Positions 19,807 through 26,395 of a DNA stretch of 26,395 nucleotides are shown one piece after another (within the stretch, counting starts at the first letter, position 1; every line of letters begins with the position of its first letter). Under the pieces are notes generated by a model, which was given only the letters and a program-made list of their open reading frames with translations, was not told the origin of the DNA and did not search any database. Position numbers and translations under genes: made by a program. This DNA comes from Rhodocollybia butyracea (lineage: Eukaryota; Basidiomycota; Agaricomycetes; Agaricales; Omphalotaceae): contig JADNRY010000788.1 of NCBI GenBank assembly GCA_015501585.1, forward strand, positions 1 to 26,395. Direction: 5' to 3'.

Positions 19807-20130
19807 TCAAGCGCATACCGTTGTCACCACGGATTTAGATATTAGCCTACGGTCGATAATACCTGGCGATGCATCGGTCGTCAACAGAGGCAATAAATCA
19901 CCTGTACGGGCCTGAAAAGACTGGAATTGTATGACCTTGATCAAGTTGATTCCTTCTTTTGGGCTGCTAAGCACGAACTGCTTGTACATCAAGTAAGGCC
20001 AAGGCTTCGTCAACTTCTCCTTTCTCCAATTTTCGCGTGATGGCGGCATGGTTGGGTTGGGATGTCTTCCATCCGAGCTATCCGACTGCTGGTTCGGTGA
20101 CCGTCGTGCGTTTCCATCGTTTTCGTACAT
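19807..20130 (-). CDS. Hypothetical protein, 107 aa
   Basis: A single-exon frame of 107 codons beginning MYENDGNARRSPNQQSDSSD, with a Ser/Pro/Asn-rich, basic N-terminus and an ordered-looking second half (KPWPYLMYKQFVLSSPKEGI, then LIKVIQFQSFQARTG). Four bases above the ATG is a splice acceptor (ccttccttcag), and CAG|GTACGC lies at 20210, giving a 76-nt candidate 5'UTR intron (20135-20210), which supports a transcribed gene in this orientation. No domain, signal peptide or membrane segment is recognised. The function is unknown. Confidence 0.45.
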   Translation of the reverse strand: MYENDGNARRSPNQQSDSSDGRHPNPTMPPSRENWRKEKLTKPWPYLMYKQFVLSSPKEGINLIKVIQFQSFQARTGDLLPLLTTDASPGIIDRRLISKSVVTTVCA

Positions 20131-20721
20131 TTAACTGAAGGAAGGAACTGATTCCGATTTCACAGTCACTCAGAAAAGGGCAGGATCGGCTACAAGCGCG
20201 CGGAGCGTACCTGACTGAGTTTGTACGTTGCACCAACGGAAAGGAGAACGGAGTCCGAGAGTAGCAAGGGGCGTACACTGACCGGTGAGTGGAAAACATG
20301 ACGAGATGGCTGATTATAGATCGTAGTAGATAAATTTTAAATTCATAACTGAATTAATTTGAATTTGACTACGTCGCAGCCCTGGATCCCAAGTCGTTGA
20401 TTTCGTTCAGCTAGAAAGCTTAACTGGAGATCGAAATCGTTGATGACCTGGGATGTGATAATGACGATGATGAACATCAGATCGATAGCGCATGCACGAT
20501 ACATAGGGGAAAGTCTCGCCTCAGTGGATTACGAGAACCAAACTCAAAGTCAAAAAAAAAAAACCGGCATCGTATGGAAGGCAGCAACTGAGAAAGAGAC
20601 TCAGCTCGAAAGTCGTCTCTGTGGGCGTAGGATAGGATTAGTATGATAGCGTAGGATTCAGACGTGACGCATGACACTTTGATCCGCTACTTCCTCTCCT
20701 CACTGACGTCAACTCTGCTCT
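20131..20721. other. Intergenic; probable 5'UTR of the 107-aa gene
   Basis: Apart from the candidate 5'UTR intron at 20135-20210 on the minus strand, no coding frame is supported. There is an A-tract (aaaaaaaaaaa) near 20552. Confidence 0.4.
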
Positions 20722-20813
20722 GCATCCCAGGCATGTATTTGGCGCGATACATGTGGCTGGGGCCCCGGTGTTCCGAAATGGGACCACGTCGGTTATACTA
20801 CCACTACCACTAC
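20722..20813 (+). repeat. Dispersed hairpin repeat, copy 2
   Basis: The same element as at 19612-19704, with only scattered substitutions and a few single-base gaps over 92 bp. The cccaggcatgtat / atacatgtggctggg stem is intact and the actaccactaccactac 3' end is retained. No target-site duplication could be recognised by eye. Confidence 0.85.
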
Positions 20814-21097
20814 TGACAACAAGCCATCCTTCTCAATACCTGTTGAGATCACCGAGTATGCAAATTATCCCCCTCTACTTTGACTATGCAACGCACTGCC
20901 GGATAACGATGAACACTGTAATAAAACTTTGGAAGGCTCAAGGACGAGTAATCGGAGACGGCAACTCTTACTGCTACCAGCGACGGGCAGTGCGAGTCTC
21001 AAAATGGGTGTAAGTATATCTATCAAATATAAATTATTTATTGGAACCGGGCTCTGGTTCTTGTAAGTACACCAAAATTTTGACCGCGCATTCCAGC

Positions 21098-21588
21098 TCA
21101 GATCCTTGTTAGCCCACAATTACTGTAAGTACAACTCATAGTTGGGCTGAACGTAATAAGTGGGCCATACGGCGGATACAGATACGTGTAAGGGTAGCGG
21201 AGTCCAGGGTGCTGCAGCGGTGTCTGGTGCTGCGGTGGCGGCGGCGTTGGCGCTTCTGGCGGTGAAAAATAAAGCTGAAAGCGATAATAAATGAGCGGGA
21301 GTCAGTGTAGGATGGAGCTGGAGGAATACACACATATTGACCATACATCGAGTCAGCTGGTGCAGGCTCCAAATTTTCGAGGGATAGGTTGATTAATATT
21401 ACTGGATACTTCTGGTTCCTTCTCAATATTCTGCGACTTTGGTAACTCTTTATTGTCGAGTTGTTTGGTGTCTTGGCACGCGCAATACAGTGGAGACAAG
21501 GCCTTGCATTGTCACATTTTTTGCATTTGTGGCAATTGGTGCAGGCATTATTGGCATGTCCCGCCTGCATTGCACCCGCGAAGAACAT
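21098..21588 (-). CDS. Small Cys-cluster (Zn2Cys6-like) protein, 143 aa
   Basis: Two exons (21334-21588 and 21098-21274) join in phase 0 across a 59-nt GT-AG intron into 143 codons. Near the N-terminus is ACTNCHKCKKCDNARPCLHC, six cysteines at positions 16, 19, 22, 25, 31 and 34. The KKCDNARPC.HCI core is that of fungal zinc-cluster DNA-binding domains (KCD..RPC..C), but the spacing between the second and third family cysteines is one residue short and the usual last cysteine after CIARAK is missing. Downstream are a basic stretch (QSRRILRRNQK) and a Pro/Tyr-rich tail (SPPEAPTPPPPQHQ, YPYTYLYPPYGP), as in many fungal regulators. A nuclear DNA-binding role is likely in origin; binding by this version is uncertain. 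An alternative ATG at 21653 is in another frame. Confidence 0.55.
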
Positions 21589-21887
21589 GTAGCACTAGAA
21601 TCTCTGGGGCTATTATGCCCAGGGTTGGAAGAGGGGAAATCAACCGAGGCCATCGGTAGAGACGACAGAGATGAATCTCATCTCACCTTTTAAGAAATTT
21701 CCTGGTCGCATTCTGTAATAGGAATCCATAGTTTCCTTGAAGAAATCGAGATTTTTGCCTATCCGAGCAATTACTCCATTCGGCGATACTATGCAAAAAA
21801 GAATGCAAGGTCGAAAAATGTCGAACTACCTGACAGGACTTGCCCCATCAGTCGGACTACTTGAGAAGATTCAGAACGGCAAGACGC

Positions 21888-22140
21888 TTAGGTGAGAACG
21901 ACATGACGGAACTCGGCAATTGAATTCGCACCCGAAAGAAGATCCGGTTGTCCGTTGAGATTCAAAATACCAATCCTGAAAATTCCCCCATTCTTCGTGA
22001 GCAAATGTCCGAAGACCATGATGGGCAGGTTTAGCGCCCGTTCGGCCAATTTTCCACATATACTGTATTTTCCCGGTAGTATATTGAGCTCACCAAGCGA
22101 CCCGTTTTAAATCTTGTCAATCTTCTTTCAGGTAAATTTT
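21888..22140 (-). pseudogene. Unidentified coding relic
   Basis: One minus frame of 71 codons (22100 to a TAA at 21888) reads LGELNILPGKYSICGKLAER, ALNLPIMVFGHLLTKNGGIF and RIGILNLNGQPDLLSGANSI, a well-balanced beta-rich composition. The preceding sequence is protein-like in the next frame (RLTRFKTGRLVSSIYYRENT), implying one frame break near 22045. There is no suitable start or splice acceptor for the first frame. It looks like one exon of a lost gene; I do not recognise the family. Confidence 0.4.
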
Positions 22141-22239
22141 GTTCCTAAGATAGTCCGAAAATCGTGAGATTTGTCCCAACTTCCGAAAGAGTCGAGGTCT
22201 GCCTAGGGGCTTCTGTTGGGCTGGGTTTCAAGGCTTCGG

Positions 22240-22280
22240 TTGGCTGGCCACCGGCTGTTCCTCAATGGGACCGCGCCGGT
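22240..22280 (+). repeat. Dispersed repeat, diverged copy 3
   Basis: The right half of the hairpin repeat (ggctgg.c.ccggc.gttcct.aatgggacc.cg.cgg) recurs here about 70 bp upstream of the Mei2-like start codon. The left stem is not recognisable and the actacc tail is absent. Confidence 0.6.
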
Positions 22281-22352
22281 AGTGTGTTTTCAAGCGCTTA
22301 TCTTATTTAATCACCATTTAACACGCTTTTGTAACAATTCTGAACTCCTCCC

Positions 22353-23332
22353 ATGGACCATCCGACTGATCCAACCTTTACTGAAAAACGTAAACTCGCT
22401 GGAGAAGACAATTCGTCTGACGACTGCCCCAAAAGGAGAAGAACACTGTCAACCCCTGAAGAGAGGAACCGAGGTGCAAACCAACGGTTGGCCGAGGAAA
22501 AACGATGTTGTACTGGTCGAAAATGTTAAAAGTGAGGTGAACCTCACAAATTATATTCACTTCTAAGCTGTTTCAGAAAACCCATTGGACTCTGAAAAAC
22601 CCCGTAGAAACCAAACAAGTGCCGGGTTTGACAAAGTGGATCTATCATATATTATTCGAAAACTGGACACTAGGACCACCGTTATGCTTCGAAATATACC
22701 GTTCCATTTGAAAGTGGAAAATATACAATCTTTAATCTGGGAAGTGTGTCGGGAAAGAGTAGATTTTATCTATCTTCCACTGCACAATCGGCAGCTAGGT
22801 TGGAACTGATATATATTTGTCGTTGGTGACTTACTCGGATGAGCCAGGAGGAATTGTGGATACGCTTTTGTGAATTTTATCACGACCGACGATCTTGCAA
22901 CATTCTATACAAACAGAAATGGGCATTCCTGGTCGGTGCGGTGTTGTTTCACCTCACTCTTTACGTCCTAACCCTCATATAGGTCTGGAGCTGCCTCCGA
23001 TAAAGTCGTTGATATCCAATTCGCCCATTGTCAGTGAGTAAACCACCCGCATGTGCTGAAAAAATGCGTTACTAACGATTGTAGAGGAAAAACTGGATTG
23101 GTGCACAAGTATTTTGTCAATCCTAAAACCTCTGTCCATAATCTGCCTGAAGAATGCTTGCCCCTTATATTTTACTCTGAAGGGCCTCTGACCGGAAAAC
23201 CTCAGCCGATTGATGAAGCGTTGTGAGTCTGGATATCATACCAGGAGATTGTATTTACCAGCCAGTTTTTTTAGACTTTGTCTTCCGAAGGCGGACTCTA
23301 AAACCTCTTTACACTTACACACAACCTCTTGA
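22353..23332 (+). CDS. Mei2-type RRM RNA-binding protein, about 240 aa
   Basis: Exons: 22353 to about 22535, 22577-22798, 22851-22931, 22983-23033, 23085-23222 and 23275-23332 (TGA). The N-terminus is short, acidic then basic (NSSDDCPKRRRTLSTPEERN). The rest is a single RRM of the Mei2 C-terminal type: DTRTTVMLRNIP (RNP2), RVDFIYLPLHNR, NCGYAFVNFITTDDLATFYT (RNP1), HSWSG, then GKTGLVHKYF and PLIFYSEGP. The last three introns are 51-52 nt with consensus ends; the one at 23034 has a ctaac branch site. Mei2-like proteins bind RNA and in fission yeast switch cells into meiosis; here the other two RRMs of Mei2 are absent. Exons 1-2 and 2-3 each need a small length correction in a homopolymer (22493-22497 and 22798) to stay in frame, so the copy may be slightly damaged or mis-sequenced. 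Confidence 0.8.
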
Positions 23333-24229
23333 CACTATGAGTCGCGCTCGGGTTGGGCAATTAAGCGGATGATGTTAGGCAATCGTCGCTTTGTTACGGT
23401 GCGAGTGATATGTGACCAGGAGGAGCATAAGGTGTTTAATCAGCATCGTACCCTGTTGATTTTGGGTTGATATTCAACTCGGAAACAAAATAAATCTCTG
23501 CTCTTGTCGAATGTATGTACGATCGGGTAATCTCGTTTGAATTACGCATCTTAAGCACTCGGATGTAAATGGCCCTTAGTGCAAAATTAAATTATAGGAG
23601 AGCACTCAACCCTGACAATTGACATCTAGCAGGAATATCGACTTCAGCTTCTTAAGCTCTGTCAGCTTTGTCTCCGCGATTGCCGAAAGAAGTTTCAGAC
23701 TTGAGGCATATTAGAGATGACAGCCAAAATTTGGCTAAATGGAGAGATGGAGGTGCGATTTAGAGTAGATGCAGAGGGTTAGATGCACTGACGGACTGTT
23801 CCTTTCTGAAGTAGACGGATCGGTGGTAGGACGAAGACAGACTAACGGCACTCGAAGAGGGTTCTATTCCATGATTTAGCAGGATCGAACTGGCGTCACA
23901 AAGACTCACCATTCATACTGTCTGTATTAGCAACAAAGGATTCACCAACTCTGTAGCCAGCTCGGTCGCAACCTGAACACTTATTCTACGGGGCCCATGA
24001 TGAGATCCATTCACCCTTCTCCGAGCCGTAGAAGTAGCCACCACAAAGAAGGCGTAGAATCAGAAGTAGGTGAGCCAAAACGGATCGCCGCTTCGACGAC
24101 CTCATCTGCATCTCTGACTCTTCCGAATCTAAAATTTGGAGGTAGTGCTTCTGCGGGTTTCTGCGTCTCTGGTCAGTTCCACTCCGTCGAAACACGTACG
24201 TTTCTCCAAACTCTGCTTCCACCAGCACT
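23333..24229. other. 3' region of Mei2-like gene and intergenic DNA
   Basis: An AATAAA-like signal lies at 23489-23494, about 160 bp past the Mei2-like stop. Beyond it no gene is supported. An 89-codon plus frame at 23997-24266 is overlapped by an 80-codon minus frame; both are Ser/Arg-rich and motif-free. Confidence 0.4.
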
Positions 24230-24249
24230 AACGCTGTCGCGACAGCGTT
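24230..24249. other. Perfect 20-bp palindrome
   Basis: The sequence aacgctgtcgcgacagcgtt equals its own reverse complement over all 20 bases, with tcgcga at its centre. It is followed by ccactctctttttttaaaga. It could be a dimer-binding operator or a cruciform site; neither is demonstrated. Confidence 0.85.
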
Positions 24250-25017
24250 CCACTCTCTTTTTTTAAAGACGCAGTAAGATACTGATTGTTTTCCGTGAGT
24301 GAATAGTCAGTACAAAACAAGCGGGATTTGGTGCAACTCTTCATCTTTAGTCCTTCTCCCGGTTTCCTGCTCATAAGAGTGAATAGATGGTTTACCGTGT
24401 TTGTTGTTACACGCGAAACGACAGTAACAGAGTGACTCTCCGTTTGCCCATCGCCGTCGATGTTAACCTAATATGTTTCGCAGGACCAGCAGATTTTTCT
24501 TCCATTTCTTATTGTCATTTCTTCCTGGTCTGCGACTTTGCGTTTACGGCTAACATTTCCCACATCTGGCGTTCATCAGGATGGTACATTTGAAACAATC
24601 ACGACGTACCAGAACTTGACCAATAAATAGGCACTTTTGACCAAGGTCGCGCATATACAACAAACTCTGCGTTCAATATTCCATCGTTTGGAGAAACACC
24701 ACCAGATCCAAAAACTCTCGAAAAGCGTGGACCAAGTTACTAAACAGCGCCTCACCAGTCATTGAGCATCGTTGGCCGGTTCAAGTCTGAAATCCGTGTC
24801 CTGAATTTTTCCACAGGTGAGTTCCTCAAGATGCATCCAACGCCGGATGAGTTCAGTATACTGAGGTCCGAAGTTACATTGACATGGAAACACCTTTATG
24901 AAAACCATGCTGGCGGTGGATTGGGGAAATCAACTCGTACCATCCTATTTTCCGGAGATTCAGAACTGAACAGGCTGAGTTTACCTACCGTGATCTCGCT
25001 GTGTGGAATCGCAAGCA
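24250..25017 (+). pseudogene. Ambiguous coding relic in two frames
   Basis: From 24605 one plus frame reads TFDQGRAYTTNSAFNIPSFG, ETPPDPKTLEKRGPSY, a TAA at about 24739, then from 24762 SIVGRFKSEIRVLNFSTGEF, LKMHPTPDEFSILRSEVTLT and WKHLYENHAGGG. In the same interval a second plus frame is equally protein-like (HQDGTFETITTYQNLTNK, TAG, LLTKVAHIQQTLRSIFHRLE). They cannot both be real. The 24762-25100 frame is the stronger, but it has no recognised family. 24250-24500 holds nothing supported. Confidence 0.3.
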
Positions 25018-25318
25018 TCATTCACTTTGAGGCTCCCCGTAGCTTGAGTGGACCCAAAAATCAGCGAAGGCGAGGTCGAAAAGTTGGATATCTTGTTTAG
25101 CCGCGCGACGTGACGTTTTGAGTTTTCCATAGTGGGCCTATAAAGGAGTGAAGATGTGCCTAAAGGGTTAGAACAAAGCTTACCTGCTCACACTGGACTC
25201 CCACTTCTGTCTTAATTGATTCAACTGGAACGGCGATGGCCCCAACTTTCGCCTGGAGTTCACCGCCTACGATTATCCCACCCTCCGACTGAAACCACCA
25301 TGATCTACGGGCGCCAAT
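25018..25318 (-). CDS. Last two exons of an unidentified gene
   Basis: Exon 25184-25318 (45 codons: IGARRSWWFQSEGGIIVGGE, LQAKVGAIAVPVESIKTEVG, VQCEQ) is bounded by an acceptor (ataag) and a consensus donor CAG|GTAAGC. A 46-nt intron (25138-25183) ends in TTATAG and leads to 39 codons (HYGKLKTSRRAAKQDIQLFD, LAFADFWVHSSYG) and TGA at 25018-25020. Both exons are in phase 0 and free of stops. No upstream exon or start codon is recognisable; the sequence above is occupied by a direct-repeat pair, so the gene may be 5'-truncated. It converges on and overlaps the tail of the plus frame that ends at 25100. No domain is recognised. Confidence 0.5.
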
Positions 25319-25355
25319 CTTATTTTATTTTTTTCTGAGTTGAAGCTCGTCGCCG

Positions 25356-25374
25356 CCAGGTCGTGATGACCTGG
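25356..25374. repeat. Short inverted repeat (7-bp arms)
   Basis: ccaggtc-gtgat-gacctgg forms a perfect 7-bp stem with a 5-base loop, directly beside the first copy of the 70-bp direct repeat. It could be a transcriptional operator or a hairpin; no evidence distinguishes these. Confidence 0.6.
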
Positions 25375-25376
25375 AA

Positions 25377-25627
25377 TATACCCTAGATGCAGTGACATCG
25401 GACTTCTTAAAAGTCTTAATATACCCCATCGCGGTGTGACCTAGCATTTTGTTGTTTAACCGTGCGGACGACGAGACTTCGAAGATACTTCGCTTTTGGT
25501 TCTACGCAAGTGAGAGCCCTAATATACCCCTTTCCTAAGTTGTAAGGACCCCGCGATATACCCTAGATGCAGTGACATCGGACTTGGAAAAGTCTTAATA
25601 TACCCTATCGGTGTGGCCTGCATTTTT
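25377..25627 (+). repeat. Pair of about 70-bp direct repeats
   Basis: The block beginning tataccctagatgcagtgac and ending near gcatttt occurs at 25377-25450 and 25557-25627, offset 180 bp, differing by a few substitutions and short gaps (ttcttaaaag versus ttggaaaag; ccatcgcggtgtgacc versus ctatcggtgtggcc). The string aatatacccc/t recurs five times across 25376-25610, including between the copies. The pair lies upstream of the minus-strand exons at 25318, so it may be promoter-proximal. Confidence 0.85.
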
Positions 25628-26395
25628 TCTCTGGCTGGTTGTCTTACTTGAACTTATCTCCTTGGTTTTGTGATACATTGGCTTTATTTCTTGATTCTTT
25701 GGTCCAGCACAGGATTAACCTGTGGTCAGCATGATAATGGAACACTGGACTCTGTTCTGCTCGATTGATCCCATTCTCTGCCCTCGGTCATTTATGACCT
25801 ATGGATCTGTTACGCTGGTGGAGTTTTTCCTTATAATATCTGTCTTCAATCTTATATTTCTGCCCTTCTATGTCGATTCAACTTGGTGCCTGTTCTCCAT
25901 TCCTACTTTGACCAACTTCACGAGAACAGGGTCGATCTTCAAATTATCCTTTTAACCTGCTCCAGATGCTCCCTACCCACCGACAATGAGCGTCGATTTC
26001 ACAGAAACAAAATCAATGTAAACTCACCAAAAAACCCGAAATCTTTGGTGTTGTGCTTGACACACGTTCCACGGGAACATTCGCACTGAATGGTCCATAG
26101 CAGTGAATATGGAAGCCCAGAAGAGTAGGTAGCTTGAGAGCGGAGGGATTGGACATGGGGATGTATCCAAGGGCTTCGTGCGTATGTTAAAAGCCGGCGT
26201 CGAAGCAACAGGGAGTTCCTGAGCGGTGGCCTGATAATCTAATAAGCCTAACCGATGTGATATATATAATGATATTGAGAAATCACGCACGATTGGACAT
26301 CATCACCTAGCACCTGCGCCTCATTGGCTCGTAAGATAGTCCTGCGCATTGGTTTCAATATGGGCTTGACAGTCTGACACGCACGCACGCACGGT
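25628..26395. other. No firmly supported gene
   Basis: On the minus strand a short frame near 26030-26095 contains QCECSRGTCVKHNTKDFGFF just before a GTGAGT donor, and 25881-25945 contains KIDPVLVKLVKVGMENRHQV before a TAG, so a small spliced gene is possible; the phases do not join cleanly. A 77-codon plus frame (25722-25955) is hydrophobic but antisense to this. The window ends in an (acgc)n microsatellite (26377-26393). Confidence 0.3.

Noticed and set aside
22027..22039. Third copy of the sequence shared by 2133 and 19747 (aggtttagcgccc)
   Set aside because: Only 13 bases agree and they fall inside a protein-like frame, so coincidence is more likely.
24778..24800. Possible tRNA T-arm (ggttcaagtctgaaatcc)
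   Set aside because: No matching acceptor stem, D-arm or anticodon arm at the right distances.
1..26395. CRISPR array, bacterial operons, prophage
   Set aside because: Repeats are few and irregularly spaced, and genes contain spliceosomal introns; the DNA is eukaryotic.

Overview
This window is nuclear DNA of a filamentous fungus, most likely a basidiomycete (Agaricomycotina-like). The evidence is dense GT-AG introns of about 40-60 nt inside short exons, eukaryotic start contexts with no bacterial-style operons, and gene families typical of fungi: a RecQ/Sgs1-like helicase, Sec18/NSF, an MFS drug-efflux fragment, non-LTR reverse transcriptase debris, and RING, Mei2 and zinc-cluster proteins. 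No CRISPR array, rRNA or convincing tRNA was seen. All identifications are from reading translations and motifs; no database search was possible.

Layout. 1-1250: weak coding remnants. 1270-1758 (+): clean 3-exon gene for a 127-aa AT-hook protein. 1934-2160 (-): possible LINE endonuclease relic. 2160-5470: mostly non-coding, with a minisatellite, short direct repeats and a low-confidence acidic coding relic near 4.3-4.9 kb. 5473-5835 (-): SNF2 helicase C-terminal relic. 6980-7590 (+): unidentified decayed coding sequence. 8048-10235 (-): the best gene of the window, an intact 7-exon, 631-aa protein whose C-terminus has the HxD...H...R layout of a 2-oxoglutarate/Fe(II) oxygenase. 11921-12480 (+): broken Sec18/NSF. 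13913-17150 (-): a long, clearly recognisable but badly damaged RecQ helicase with a tandemly duplicated acidic tail. 17345-17640 (-): MFS transporter relic. 18250-19212 (+): coiled-coil RING-finger gene with a 5'UTR intron and a possible uORF. 19340-19500 (+): reverse-transcriptase fragment. 19612, 20722 and 22240: three copies of a dispersed hairpin repeat. 19807-20130 (-): hypothetical gene. 21098-21588 (-): small zinc-cluster-like protein. 21888-22140 (-): unidentified relic. 22353-23332 (+): Mei2-type RRM protein. 24.5-25.1 kb (+): ambiguous open frames. 25018-25318 (-): last two exons of an unidentified gene, preceded by a pair of 70-bp direct repeats. 25.6-26.4 kb: little that can be supported.

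Overall this reads as a repeat-rich accessory or heterochromatic segment: a few intact small genes among decaying copies of housekeeping-type genes. Many of the frame breaks are one-base length changes in homopolymers, which an unpolished assembly can also produce. The RecQ copy additionally carries in-frame stops and a 14-bp tandem duplication, which are harder to explain that way. No operon-like cooperation between neighbours is evident.
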